In this document: in pieces, positions 8,639 through 17,326 of the stretch
How positions within the stretch are numbered: position 1 is the stretch's first letter
Layout of the letters: every line of letters starts with the position of its first letter
From: Larkinella humicola
Lineage (GTDB): Bacteria; Bacteroidota; Bacteroidia; Cytophagales; Spirosomataceae
Length of the DNA: 64,000 nucleotides
Assembly: GCF_008727875.1 (NCBI RefSeq)
Contig: NZ_VTWS01000011.1
Coordinates: 62,001 to 126,000 of the forward strand
Reading direction: 5' to 3'
Position numbers and translations under genes: made by a program
Notes under the pieces: model-generated
What the model was told of the DNA's origin: nothing
The model's input: only the letters and a program-made list of their open reading frames with translations
Databases searched by the model: none

Positions 8639-8730
8639 TTTCGCGGAGATGAGCGGAGAAAAAAGGGAGCTAAGCGGAGAGAATTAATAACTCCGTTTAA
8701 CTCCTTCTTTCTCCGCTCAACTCCGCGAAA
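8639..8730 (+). repeat. Intergenic palindrome of GGAG/CTCC words
   Basis: A 23-base arm at 8639-8661 pairs with 8708-8730 with one mismatch, and inner GGAG..CGGAG words pair with CTCCG..CTCC words, so nearly the whole spacer folds as one hairpin. It lies between the ASKHA gene and the next membrane gene, 13 bp before the latter's ATG. Confidence 0.82.
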
Positions 8731-8743
8731 TAATTTTATAATC

Positions 8744-9247
8744 ATGACACTACAGGATTTCTTCGACGCCGTTTCTGCCAACCCAGCCCTTCTGACGGTT
8801 TTTCTGCTGGCCATTCCGGCACTGGCATTTGTCGTCAATATGTGGTCGGGCGAGAAGGCGGAGGAGATTTGGCGGTGGCGGTTTGTGTACGCAACACTGG
8901 TGTACCTGGCCTGCATTCCCGGTATTTTTGCCTTTACATTAAACGTCTATCTGTTCCTCTTCGAACGGCAAAGCATCTGGCGGATGAACCTGGTCACGCA
9001 GGTGTTGCCGGTGCTGACGATGGTGGCCACGCTGATGCTCATAAAACGCAAACTGCCTTTCGCCTACATCCCCGGTTTTGGCAAACTGTCGGGCTTCATG
9101 ACGCTCATTGCGGCCCTCATCGGCATTCTCTGGATCATCGACCGAACCCGCATCTACGCCGTCACTTATATTCCCTTTACCTACATTCTGGTTGGATTCG
9201 TCGGACTGCTGCTGCTCGTTCGTTTCGCCTGGAGCAAGCTGTTTTAG
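8744..9247 (+). CDS. Small multi-pass membrane protein, last gene of the PspA/ASKHA module
   Basis: A 167-residue protein with about five hydrophobic helices (PALLTVFLLAIPALAFVVNMW, FVYATLVYLACIPGIFAFTL, LVTQVLPVLTMVATLMLI, GFMTLIAALIGILWII, TYILVGFVGLLLLVRFAW). No known family is recognised. The frame is open upstream to 8636, but that stretch is the palindrome, so ATG 8744 is chosen. It completes a same-strand block 5677-9247. Confidence 0.75.
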   Translation: MTLQDFFDAVSANPALLTVFLLAIPALAFVVNMWSGEKAEEIWRWRFVYATLVYLACIPGIFAFTLNVYLFLFERQSIWRMNLVTQVLPVLTMVATLMLIKRKLPFAYIPGFGKLSGFMTLIAALIGILWIIDRTRIYAVTYIPFTYILVGFVGLLLLVRFAWSKLF

Positions 9248-9281
9248 CTCAGTCCAGTTTCGGAAGGTGTTCATTCATGAG

Positions 9282-9309
9282 TTGAGTCATCCATAATTTT
9301 GTATTTTTG
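9282..9309 (+). promoter_or_regulatory. Probable Bacteroidota promoter of aguA
   Basis: TTG at 9282 is followed after 17 bp by TATTTTTG (9302-9309), matching the Bacteroidota -7 consensus TAnnTTTG; an overlapping TAATTTTG lies at 9294-9301. The ATG of aguA is at 9330, giving a short leader. Confidence 0.5.
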
Positions 9310-9329
9310 TGGTGTGATCGAAAAATTGC

Positions 9330-10409
9330 ATGAATAGACAAACCCAACATCATACGCCCAATTCTCCTTTCATTCCGGCTCAGAACGGTTTTTTCTTCCC
9401 GGCCGAATGGCATCCGCACGTCGCAACCTGGCTCAGTTGGCCGCATACCGAAGCCTCATGGTCGAACGAGCGGCAGGAACTCATGTTTCCGGCTTACCTG
9501 GAGTTTATCCGGGCCATCAGCGAAAGCGAGCAGGTGTGCATCAACGCCCACAACGAAACCGTTATACAGACAGCCAAAATGCGGCTCTTGATGGCGGGGA
9601 TCGATCTGGAAAAAGTAACACTTCTGCCCCACCCGACCAACGATTCCTGGTGCCGCGACCACGGCCCGGCATTTCTGATCAATCCCGCTTCGAAGGAAAA
9701 AATTATTGTCAACTGGGAATACAACGCCTGGGGTGGAAAGTATCCGCCGTACGAACGGGACGGGCTCATTCCGGTCGAAATTGCACATTACCGGCACTTG
9801 CCCTATGTCAATCCGGGCATTGTCATGGAAGGGGGCGCGGTCGAGTTCAATGGCAAAGGCACGGTTCTGACCAGCCGGGCGTGTCTGCTGAATCAAAACC
9901 GGAATTCGCACCTGACCCAGGCCCAGATCGAACAGTATCTGTGTGATTATTACGGGGTTCAGCAAGTGCTGTGGGTGGAAGAAGGCATTGTCGGCGATGA
10001 TACGGACGGACACATCGACGATACCGTCCGGTTTGTCAATGAAGATACGGTGGTGGTGGCAACCGAAAACAACCCCAACGATGAGAACTTTCCGTTCCTG
10101 CAGGAAATTCAGCAGGAGGTGAAAGCCATGCGTTTGCTCAACGGCAAGCAACTGAACATCATTGAGTTGCCCATGCCTGACCCAGTCCTGAGCGAAGGCC
10201 AGCGCTTACCGGCTTCCTACGCCAATTTTTACATTTCCAACGGCTCCGTCATCGTTCCAACCTTCCGGTGCGACAAAGACCAGACGGCCCTCGATATTCT
10301 TACCACCTGCTTCCCAACCCGGAAAGTGGTGGGCATCGACGCAACCGAAATCGTCTGGGGCTTAGGCACTTTTCATTGCCTGAGCCAGCAGGAACCGACC
10401 CTGGACTGA
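9330..10409 (+). CDS. aguA: Agmatine deiminase
   Basis: A 359-residue member of the peptidyl-arginine-deiminase-like family that turns agmatine into N-carbamoylputrescine and ammonia. The guanidino-modifying fold and active site are clear: HPHVATWLSWPH near the N-terminus, SWCRDHGPAF, WEYNAWGGKYPPYERD, MEGGAVEFNGKGT, the DDTDGHIDD histidine region (about residue 229), and the nucleophile Cys in GLGTFHCLSQQEP near the C-terminus. Its product is the substrate of AguB (2942). It is followed with a TGATG overlap by the 112-residue gene at 10409. Confidence 0.94.
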   Translation: MNRQTQHHTPNSPFIPAQNGFFFPAEWHPHVATWLSWPHTEASWSNERQELMFPAYLEFIRAISESEQVCINAHNETVIQTAKMRLLMAGIDLEKVTLLPHPTNDSWCRDHGPAFLINPASKEKIIVNWEYNAWGGKYPPYERDGLIPVEIAHYRHLPYVNPGIVMEGGAVEFNGKGTVLTSRACLLNQNRNSHLTQAQIEQYLCDYYGVQQVLWVEEGIVGDDTDGHIDDTVRFVNEDTVVVATENNPNDENFPFLQEIQQEVKAMRLLNGKQLNIIELPMPDPVLSEGQRLPASYANFYISNGSVIVPTFRCDKDQTALDILTTCFPTRKVVGIDATEIVWGLGTFHCLSQQEPTLD

Positions 10410-10747
10410 TGCAGTACGACAGGAAAATATTTGGCTCGGTTGCCAATACCGACAACGGGGAAGTAAGTGCCGCAACAACGTTCTGGTATCACCAGGAGGG
10501 CGAGGTGGTCTGGGCCGAATACCGGGGCGGTACGGTAGTCAAAGGGTTTCTCGTCGCGAAAGTGCTGACCGACGGGGAACTAGACATGGTGTATCAGCAT
10601 TTGAATACGGACGGTGACTTCCGAACCGGTGTCTGCCGTTCCACACCCGAAGTGCTGCCCGACGGTCGCATTCGGCTGCACGAACGCTGGCGATGGACCA
10701 ACGGCGACGGCTCGGAAGGCGCGTCGGTGATTGAAGAAATTGCCTGA
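10409..10747 (+). CDS. Small beta-rich protein often annotated n-acetylglutamate synthase
   Basis: A 112-residue cytoplasmic protein. The pattern KIFGSVANTDNGEVSAATTF, HLNTDGDFRTGVCRSTPE, LPDGRIRLHERWRWTNGDGSEG is that of a small beta-barrel family in Bacteroidota whose common name, n-acetylglutamate synthase, is not supported by any GNAT motif. I regard the function as unknown. The start is ATG 10409, overlapping the aguA stop, so it is likely translationally coupled to aguA. Confidence 0.72.
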   Translation: MQYDRKIFGSVANTDNGEVSAATTFWYHQEGEVVWAEYRGGTVVKGFLVAKVLTDGELDMVYQHLNTDGDFRTGVCRSTPEVLPDGRIRLHERWRWTNGDGSEGASVIEEIA

Positions 10748-10757
10748 TCAACCTCGT

Positions 10758-11438
10758 ATGAAATTTCTCTATTTATTTGGTATTCTGTTTGTTACCGCTT
10801 GTTCCAGTCAAAAGCCGCTCACGGCGGAAATGAAACTCAGCCAGCTCAAAGCGGTTAATCTGGAAGAGACACTGACCCGGAAAGACGAGCTGATGATGAC
10901 GTGGTCGCTCACGGCATTCGATAGTAAAAACCGCCTGGTGGGGGTTGCTTCCAGCGCCTGGGGTGTAGAAAAGGTTCAGAAAGGGGCGGTTTTATCCTTT
11001 GAAAATCAAGCTCCTGTGCAGGTGTCCATGCCGAAAGGCGGTAAGGTTGTTGCGTCCCTGTTGCTGATTGAAGTCGATGACTACAGCCAGGCCCAGCAAT
11101 GGATCAAACGCGTTCGCGACATCAACGGCTGGATTCAGGTGCCGGTCGGCTTTTTCGAGATTGGCTCCGAACTGCTGACACCCCTGAAATACGTTACCAC
11201 CGCCCTGGCAGCCGCCGGAATGGGCGTTCAGTTGACCGACCGGCTGGACAAAGACGATATTCTGGGACAAAGCAGCGTCGAGTTGCGGGACAGCAGCAAC
11301 GACCGCCAAAAGAAGGAGACGGCGATGCACGTACCGGCCCGGTTTTCAGGACGACACCTGCGCGATTCGTTTGAATACCAGGTCGACTATGACATTCGGC
11401 TAAAAAGAATAAAAATAAAGCCCGCTTCCAGTCGTTAA
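10758..11438 (+). CDS. Hypothetical lipoprotein
   Basis: A 226-residue protein with a clear lipoprotein signal: MKFLYLFGILFVTAC, Cys about residue 15. The mature part is mixed alpha/beta with no recognised domain and a basic C-terminus (LKRIKIKPASSR). ATG 10758 is chosen over an upstream TTG because it places the signal peptide at the N-terminus. It begins 10 bp after the preceding gene and is followed 33 bp later by a lipoprotein PPIase, so an envelope role is likely. I do not recognise the family. Confidence 0.7.
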   Translation: MKFLYLFGILFVTACSSQKPLTAEMKLSQLKAVNLEETLTRKDELMMTWSLTAFDSKNRLVGVASSAWGVEKVQKGAVLSFENQAPVQVSMPKGGKVVASLLLIEVDDYSQAQQWIKRVRDINGWIQVPVGFFEIGSELLTPLKYVTTALAAAGMGVQLTDRLDKDDILGQSSVELRDSSNDRQKKETAMHVPARFSGRHLRDSFEYQVDYDIRLKRIKIKPASSR

Positions 11439-11471
11439 AAAGTAGATAACCGATTCTAATTCATATCCGTT

Positions 11472-13805
11472 TTGACTTCAAACCGTATTTCACAAAAAGT
11501 GCCCGGTATCGTGTTGCTTTGTCTGCTGGCAGGCTGCAAATCCTCGGCACCCGTCGTTACCAAAGCACCCGAACCGGTTATTCTGAAACTGGGCAACAAG
11601 TCATTCACCACCGACGAGTTCTTTCAGTCGTTCACCAAAAATCAAATTAATGGCGATTCGGCCCGCCGGACGGATCTGCGCGAATACATCGATTTATTTA
11701 CCAACCTGAAACTGAAAGTGATGGCCGCCGAGCAGGAAGGGCGCGACACCACGGAAGGTTTCCGGGAAGAAATTTCCACCTACCGGAAGCAACTGGCGCA
11801 ATCGTATCTCAATGATAAAGAAGTCATTGAACACCTGACGGCGGAAGCCTACCAGCATTTAAAGGAAGAAGTCAACATTTCGCACATCCTGTTTGCCGTG
11901 GCCGAAGATGCGACCCCGACCGACACCCTGGCTGCTTATAATCAGGCCCTCGATGTTCGGAAACAGCTACTGGCCGGCACCGATTTTTCAACGGCGGCCC
12001 GGCAATACTCCAAAGATCCCACAGCCGCGATGAACGGTGGCAACCTGGGGTATCTGACGGCATTTCAAGTGGTTTATCCACTCGAACTGGCGGCCTACGC
12101 CACGCCCGTTGGCAGCGTTTCGGCACCGGTGCGGTCGCGGTCGGGTTATCACCTCGTGAAAGTGCTGGACAAGCGGGCCAACCGGGGCAAGATTCACGTC
12201 GCGCACATCCTGGTGCGGATCAGCCCCAGCGCGACCACATCCGGCGGGGGTGACGAAGGCCAGCGGGCCGCCAAAGCCCGCATCGACGAAGCCTACAACC
12301 GGCTGGAAAAAGGCGAACCGTTCGACATGTTGGTGAAAGAATTTTCCGACGACCGCGAATCCCGCAACACCGGCGGTGTTTTACCCGTCTTTGGTGTTGG
12401 CCAGATGGTGCAGCCGTTCGAGGAAGCGGCCTATGGGTTGTCGCAACCCGGCAGTTATTCCAAACCGTTCCAAACCAACTACGGCTGGCACATTGTGCGG
12501 TTGATTGAACGGCAACCCTTGGAATCGTTTGAATCGATGGCGGGGGCCTTGCGGCAGAAAGTGGTAACCGACACCCGGGCTGAAGTGGTGCGTCAGGCGC
12601 TGGTGCAACGGCTTCGAAAAACGTATTCGGTGACTGAATCGCCTGACGTGCTGGCCAAAACCCTCGCCATGGCCGACAGCAGTTTGCTGACGGGCAAATG
12701 GAAACTACCGGCAACGCTGGACGCGGCCATAAAAAAAAAACCGATTGTGCTGGTCAACAAACAACCCTATACCGCGAATGAATTTCTGGAAACCGTGGTG
12801 CGCCGTCAGCAGCCCCGCAAGGACCCGAGTTCTTCGGCGCGGGTGCAGATGGAGCGGTTGTTCCGGCGGTTTGTCGATGATAAAGTGATCGAACAGGAAG
12901 AGGCCGCTCTGGAAAAGAAGTACCCCGAATTCCGCTCGCTGATGAACGACATCCGCGATGGCGTGCTGCTTTCGCAGGTAATGGAAATCAACGTCTGGGA
13001 AAAATCACTGGTCGATTCGGTTGGCCAACGGGCTTATTACGACGCTCACAAGGAAAAATACCGCTACGACCAGCGGGCTGCGGCCACAATTCTGGAGGTT
13101 CCAAACGACGACGTGCTCAAACAGGCGTCGGAAATGCTGGCGAAGAGTCCCTACCAGCTTCGGCGGTCGGTCGAAGAACTGAACTACGGCGTCAATCAAA
13201 GTGCGCTGACTACCAAGCAGCGGGAAACGCTGTTTGATTTATTGGTGTTGATGATAAAAAACTCCGACTACCTCGTGGAGGTTTCCGGATCCGCCGATGC
13301 CACGGAGCGGGATACGGTTTCGGCCAGCCGGATTCGGACCGTGGTGAATTTCCTGACGGCCAACCGCATCCCGATTGTCCGGATCATGGAAAAGGACTAC
13401 GGAAAATTCCGGCCCGGCCCCACCACCGGACCGGGTAAAAATGAGAAGGCCCGGCGCGTGACCTTTCAGTTGTTTTCGACGTCTAAAAAAGATGTGGAGA
13501 AGATTCTGAATGCCAAACAACCGGGCGCTGTTAAACTGACGGAAGGGATTTTTGCCAAAGGAGCCAACCCTTTTCTCGACGCCGTTGCCTGGCAACCGGG
13601 AACGACAACCATCCGGCGCGACGGAAAAGTGGCGCTTGTCAAGATCGATCAGATCGACCCGCCCCGGTTGAAAACCTTCGATGAAGCGCGGGGAGCGGTG
13701 ATCAACGACTACCAGGCGGTTCTGGAAAAGCAGTGGCTCGACCGGCTCAAGCAACAGTATCCGGTGCAAATGAACGAAGAAGAGGTACGCAAGCTGGCCA
13801 AATAG
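11472..13805 (+). CDS. Peptidylprolyl isomerase lipoprotein with two parvulin domains
   Basis: A 777-residue SurA/PrsA-type periplasmic folding factor. The lipoprotein signal is VPGIVLLCLLAGC. A helical N-domain is followed by two parvulin (PpiC) domains: about residues 133-235 (VNISHILFAVAED .. GGNLGYLTAFQVVYP .. GYHLVKVLDK) and 240-350 (KIHVAHILVRISP .. GGVLPVFGVGQMVQPFEEAA .. YGWHIVRLIER). The C-terminal 400 residues are helical with a degenerate third repeat (RVTFQLFSTSKK). No ATG exists in the early frame, so TTG 11472 is the probable start. It precedes a second SurA-like gene by 88 bp. Confidence 0.87.
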   Translation: MTSNRISQKVPGIVLLCLLAGCKSSAPVVTKAPEPVILKLGNKSFTTDEFFQSFTKNQINGDSARRTDLREYIDLFTNLKLKVMAAEQEGRDTTEGFREEISTYRKQLAQSYLNDKEVIEHLTAEAYQHLKEEVNISHILFAVAEDATPTDTLAAYNQALDVRKQLLAGTDFSTAARQYSKDPTAAMNGGNLGYLTAFQVVYPLELAAYATPVGSVSAPVRSRSGYHLVKVLDKRANRGKIHVAHILVRISPSATTSGGGDEGQRAAKARIDEAYNRLEKGEPFDMLVKEFSDDRESRNTGGVLPVFGVGQMVQPFEEAAYGLSQPGSYSKPFQTNYGWHIVRLIERQPLESFESMAGALRQKVVTDTRAEVVRQALVQRLRKTYSVTESPDVLAKTLAMADSSLLTGKWKLPATLDAAIKKKPIVLVNKQPYTANEFLETVVRRQQPRKDPSSSARVQMERLFRRFVDDKVIEQEEAALEKKYPEFRSLMNDIRDGVLLSQVMEINVWEKSLVDSVGQRAYYDAHKEKYRYDQRAAATILEVPNDDVLKQASEMLAKSPYQLRRSVEELNYGVNQSALTTKQRETLFDLLVLMIKNSDYLVEVSGSADATERDTVSASRIRTVVNFLTANRIPIVRIMEKDYGKFRPGPTTGPGKNEKARRVTFQLFSTSKKDVEKILNAKQPGAVKLTEGIFAKGANPFLDAVAWQPGTTTIRRDGKVALVKIDQIDPPRLKTFDEARGAVINDYQAVLEKQWLDRLKQQYPVQMNEEEVRKLAK

Positions 13806-13893
13806 GCTATTTCTTAACATCATTTAACAGATTCGACGTTTCGGCATATCAATAAATCCTGCCGAAATCCGTAATATTGAGTAATAAACCTGA

Positions 13894-15267
13894 ATGAAGT
13901 TCTTAATGAAATCAATCCTTCTCTCCTCCTTTATTCTGACGGCGCTACTGGTTTCCGTATCGTCTCCCTCCTATTCGCAGGGGAAAGGAGTCAGTTTAAA
14001 CAAGATCATTGCGAAAATCGATAATTACTACGTGCTTAAGTCGGATCTGGAACAGGCCCGTCAGTCCTACGCACAACAGAATCAGAAGGCCCCGGCCGAT
14101 TGCCAGCTTCTGGAAAGTCTGGTCGTTCAGAAAGTTCTTCTGGCCAAAGCCGAAATTGACTCCGTTACGGTCGACGACAAGCTGATCGAAAACCAGATGG
14201 ATGGCCGGATGTCGTACATGATTCAGCAATTCGGTTCGGAAAAAAACCTGGTTGAAGCCTACGGCAAAAGCATCGAAGCGCTGAAAAGTGAACTCCGGAC
14301 GGAAGTGAAAGAACAGATGCTGGGGCAACGGATGCAGACCAAAATCACCGACGATGTGAAGGTGAGTCCCAACGAGGTCCGCAAGTTTTTCAACGGTATT
14401 CCGAAAGACAGCCTGCCCTATATCCCGGCCGAAGTCGAAATCGGTCACATTGTGCGTCTGGCCAAAGTGACCAAAGAACAGACTGAAGAATTGAAAAAAC
14501 GGCTGCTGGCCCTGCGGGAACGCGTTGAAAAAGGCGAAGATTTTGCCAAACTAGCCACCGAATTTTCCGAAGACGTCGGTTCTGCCCAGAAAGGCGGCAG
14601 CCTGGGATTTGCCAAACGCGGGGCGATGGTTGCCGAATTCGAGGGAGCGGCCATGAAACTGAAACCCAACGAAATGTCGGACATTGTCCAGTCGGAATTT
14701 GGTCTTCACCTGATTCAGCTTATTGAAGTGCGCGGGGCTGAATACCACGCCCGTCACATCCTGCTCCGGCCCGACTACAACCGGCTCGACCTGACAGAAC
14801 CCCGCCGGTTTCTAGACAGCCTGCGGACATTGATCGTCGCCGACAGTATCAAATTCGAAAAAGCCGCCAAGGACTTTTCCGAGGATAAAATGACGGCCGA
14901 TGCCGGTGGTGTCATTCGTGATCAACAATCGAACAGCACCTTGATGCCGCATGATCAGAATATGGATTACACCCTGTTCATGACACTGGATACGATGAAA
15001 GTCGGCAGTGTCAGCCCGCCGATGGATTACCGGCTGGAAGATGGAAAAAGTGCCGTACGGCTGCTCTATTACAAGCGGAAGGTGGCCCCGCACACGGCCA
15101 GTTTGAAAGACGATTTTGAGAAGATCGCTAACATTGTGATGGTGAACAAAAAGAACACCGCCATCGATGCCTGGTTCCGAAAAGCCGTCAGCGACGTCTA
15201 CATCAATGTGGACCCGGAATACCGAAGCTGCAATATTTTGGGTGCCCAAAAAACCGAAGGACCTTAG
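13894..15267 (+). CDS. SurA-like periplasmic peptidylprolyl isomerase
   Basis: A 457-residue chaperone with a Sec signal peptide (residues 1-29, ending SYSQG). The SurA N-terminal chaperone domain begins LNKIIAKIDNYYVLKSDLEQA. Two parvulin domains follow, about 184-285 (VEIGHIVRLAKVT .. GGSLGFAKRGAMVAEFEGAA .. FGLHLIQLIEVRG) and 287-395 (YHARHILLRPDYN .. GGVIRDQQSNSTLMP). Expected substrates are outer-membrane beta-barrels such as the TonB receptor at 17327. The second domain lacks several usual catalytic residues and may be non-catalytic, as in E. coli SurA domain 1. Confidence 0.9.
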   Translation: MKFLMKSILLSSFILTALLVSVSSPSYSQGKGVSLNKIIAKIDNYYVLKSDLEQARQSYAQQNQKAPADCQLLESLVVQKVLLAKAEIDSVTVDDKLIENQMDGRMSYMIQQFGSEKNLVEAYGKSIEALKSELRTEVKEQMLGQRMQTKITDDVKVSPNEVRKFFNGIPKDSLPYIPAEVEIGHIVRLAKVTKEQTEELKKRLLALRERVEKGEDFAKLATEFSEDVGSAQKGGSLGFAKRGAMVAEFEGAAMKLKPNEMSDIVQSEFGLHLIQLIEVRGAEYHARHILLRPDYNRLDLTEPRRFLDSLRTLIVADSIKFEKAAKDFSEDKMTADAGGVIRDQQSNSTLMPHDQNMDYTLFMTLDTMKVGSVSPPMDYRLEDGKSAVRLLYYKRKVAPHTASLKDDFEKIANIVMVNKKNTAIDAWFRKAVSDVYINVDPEYRSCNILGAQKTEGP

Positions 15268-15269
15268 AA

Positions 15270-15334
15270 GAGTTAAGAGTTAAAAATTAACTTCCAACTC
15301 TTAACTTCCAACTCTTAACTTCCAACTCTTAACT
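15270..15334 (+). repeat. Intergenic block of CTTCCAACTCTTAA repeats
   Basis: Three direct copies of a 14-base word (CTTCCAACTCTTAA), preceded by the inverse words GAGTTAAGAGTTAA at 15279-15293, so the block can fold on itself. It occupies almost the whole spacer between the SurA-like gene and moxR. Confidence 0.8.
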
Positions 15335-15342
15335 CCTATCCT

Positions 15343-16308
15343 GTGGTACAATATAATTCTGACGTTGAGGCTGCTGAAGCGCTGAATGAAGCGTATAAAC
15401 GATTGAAAAGTGAGATTTCGAAAGTAGTCATCGGTCAGGAAGAAACCGTGCGGCTGTTATTAACCGCCATTTTTTGCCAGGGACACTGTCTTCTGGTGGG
15501 CGTACCGGGTCTCGCCAAAACGTTGCTCATTCAGACCATCGCCGGGGCACTCGACCTGAGTTTCAACCGGATTCAGTTTACCCCGGATTTGATGCCGTCG
15601 GACATTCTGGGTTCCGAAACGCTCGATCAGGAACGGCGGTTTAAATTCATCAAAGGGCCGGTTTTTGCCAACATCATTCTGGCAGATGAAATCAACCGGA
15701 CTCCGCCCAAAACGCAGTCGGCCCTGCTGGAAGCCATGCAGGAATATTCGGTGACCATTGCCGGACAGAAATACCCGCTTGAACGACCGTTCTTCGTGCT
15801 GGCTACCCAGAATCCGATCGAACAGGAAGGAACCTATCCGCTGCCGGAAGCGCAATTGGACCGGTTTATGTTCAACGTTTTCCTGGACTATCCTTCGTAC
15901 CAATCGGAGTTGGACATTGTGAAGTCGACAACCAACGACGCGAAATACCAGGTACAAAAAGTCTTATCGGGCGACGAACTGCTGGCCTTCCAACACCTGG
16001 TGCGCCGGGTTCCGGTGGTCGATAATGTGGTCGAATACGCCGTCAAACTGGTGCATAAAACTCGCCCGAATACCGAAATGGGTTCACCCGATGCCAATAC
16101 GTATCTGGAATGGGGTGCCGGACCACGGGCGTCGCAGGCGCTTATTCTGGCGGCCAAATGCAACGCCCTGCTCAACGGCAAGTATTCGCCGGACATCGAA
16201 GACGTTCGCGCCGTTGCCTACCCAATCATCCGTCACCGCATTGTCCGGAACTTCAAAGCCGAAGCCGAGGGTATTACGGTTGACCAACTCATCAAACGGC
16301 TTTTGTAA
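15343..16308 (+). CDS. MoxR-family AAA+ ATPase
   Basis: A 321-residue AAA+ protein. Visible are the Walker A GVPGLAKT (about residue 60), the Walker B IILADEINRTPPKTQSALLEAMQE, sensor 1 FVLATQNPIEQEGTYPLPEAQLDRF, and the C-terminal lid with YLEWGAGPRASQAL. MoxR proteins act as metal-insertion or maturation chaperones, usually with a von Willebrand A-domain protein; none follows here. The start is GTG 15343, just after the repeat block. A strong terminator follows (16335). Confidence 0.92.
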   Translation: MVQYNSDVEAAEALNEAYKRLKSEISKVVIGQEETVRLLLTAIFCQGHCLLVGVPGLAKTLLIQTIAGALDLSFNRIQFTPDLMPSDILGSETLDQERRFKFIKGPVFANIILADEINRTPPKTQSALLEAMQEYSVTIAGQKYPLERPFFVLATQNPIEQEGTYPLPEAQLDRFMFNVFLDYPSYQSELDIVKSTTNDAKYQVQKVLSGDELLAFQHLVRRVPVVDNVVEYAVKLVHKTRPNTEMGSPDANTYLEWGAGPRASQALILAAKCNALLNGKYSPDIEDVRAVAYPIIRHRIVRNFKAEAEGITVDQLIKRLL

Positions 16309-16334
16309 GAAGTACGATTTTCGATACTGACTGC

Positions 16335-16372
16335 GATGCGGTTTTCCTGACGGGAAACCGCATCTTTTTTTT
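16335..16372 (+). terminator. Rho-independent terminator after moxR
   Basis: GATGCGGTTT pairs perfectly with AAACCGCATC around a short loop and is followed by eight T. Confidence 0.85.
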
Positions 16373-16446
16373 GACCGATTAGTAAATTGTCATCTTTGGG
16401 CCGGGATCGTAACGAAATAATTATAAACTTGATCGTCGGATTGTGC

Positions 16447-16485
16447 ATTCTCCGTCATCAACCTTTTCGGTTGATGACGGAGAAT
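16447..16485 (+). repeat. Perfect 17-bp hairpin in the leader of the 16509 gene
   Basis: ATTCTCCGTCATCAACC at 16447-16463 is repeated as its exact reverse complement at 16469-16485 with a TTTTC loop. There is no T run, and the ATG at 16509 lies 23 bp downstream, so a leader-RNA or protein-binding role is as likely as termination. Confidence 0.75.
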
Positions 16486-16508
16486 CTAACCGCGCAACCC
16501 GATCCCCT

Positions 16509-17288
16509 ATGACCCTAAACTCCCTGGCATTTTTCGCCAGCCGACATCCGAAAGTGGCCGCAGGGCTGATTATCCTGTCGGAATGTACGAACGCCGTTCT
16601 GGGTCTGCTCCTGGGCAGTTCGCTTCTGGCCGACCAGCCGGGCTGGTACCTGTCGTTCCTGCTTGGCGGGCTGGTTTTAGTGCGGTTTCAATTCGGCCGA
16701 TACATCGCCCTCCGCTTGCCGGAGCTGGTTTCGAGGGAACGGTTCTGGTTTCAGAAACACAGCTACGCGGTTTTGTTTCTGATCAACTTCCTGGCGTACG
16801 GCATAGCGGGTGGCATCAGTGGCCGGACCATAATTCACCCGGAACCATCGGTCAGCGTGGCCAGTGAACGTTCCAGTTCATTTTCCGTATCGAGCGAAAA
16901 AGACACCCTGGCTGCGGTTTCGTCCACCCAGCCCACCAGCCAAACGGCGGTGTCTCCTTCTACGGAAAAGCCGCATACCGGAACCAAAATTGCGTATGTT
17001 CTTCTGTTTTTGGCCAGCATCCCCCTTTTCATTCTATCCAGTCGGCTGGCCTGTTCGCTGGCTTGTTCTAATCAGGGCTTTGCTGCGGTTTTTGTTATCT
17101 TACTTGGGCTGGGCGTGCTGGCAGGTGGTTTTTATTTCCTGGGCCGTGCCCTCGACAAAACTATGAAACCGTATAAGCAAATGACCGCGTCAGATCGCAA
17201 GCGGGAAGGTCGACGTTTCGGCAGAACCTTGTTGGGAACGGTTTTGGGGTTACTTATTTTCGCGTTGTTGCCATCACTCCTCCGGTGA
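16509..17288 (+). CDS. Hypothetical multi-pass membrane protein
   Basis: A 259-residue protein with about six hydrophobic segments: residues 18-37 (LIILSECTNAVLGLLLGSSL), 46-62, 84-105 (YAVLFLINFLAYGIAGGISG), 155-170 (IAYVLLFLASIPLFIL), 182-204 (GFAAVFVILLGLGVLAGGFYF) and the C-terminal end. A Ser/Thr-rich loop sits in the middle (about 112-150). I chose ATG 16509 because the longer frame runs through the hairpin at 16447. Family not recognised. Confidence 0.68.
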   Translation: MTLNSLAFFASRHPKVAAGLIILSECTNAVLGLLLGSSLLADQPGWYLSFLLGGLVLVRFQFGRYIALRLPELVSRERFWFQKHSYAVLFLINFLAYGIAGGISGRTIIHPEPSVSVASERSSSFSVSSEKDTLAAVSSTQPTSQTAVSPSTEKPHTGTKIAYVLLFLASIPLFILSSRLACSLACSNQGFAAVFVILLGLGVLAGGFYFLGRALDKTMKPYKQMTASDRKREGRRFGRTLLGTVLGLLIFALLPSLLR

Positions 17289-17326
17289 CCCTTTTTATCT
17301 TTTGTGTTGAAAGACCCAATTATTCT

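Noticed and set aside
10409-10747. N-acetylglutamate synthase (arginine synthesis) by common family label
   Set aside because: The protein is only 112 residues and lacks an acetyltransferase fold signature; the label appears to be a carried-over annotation.
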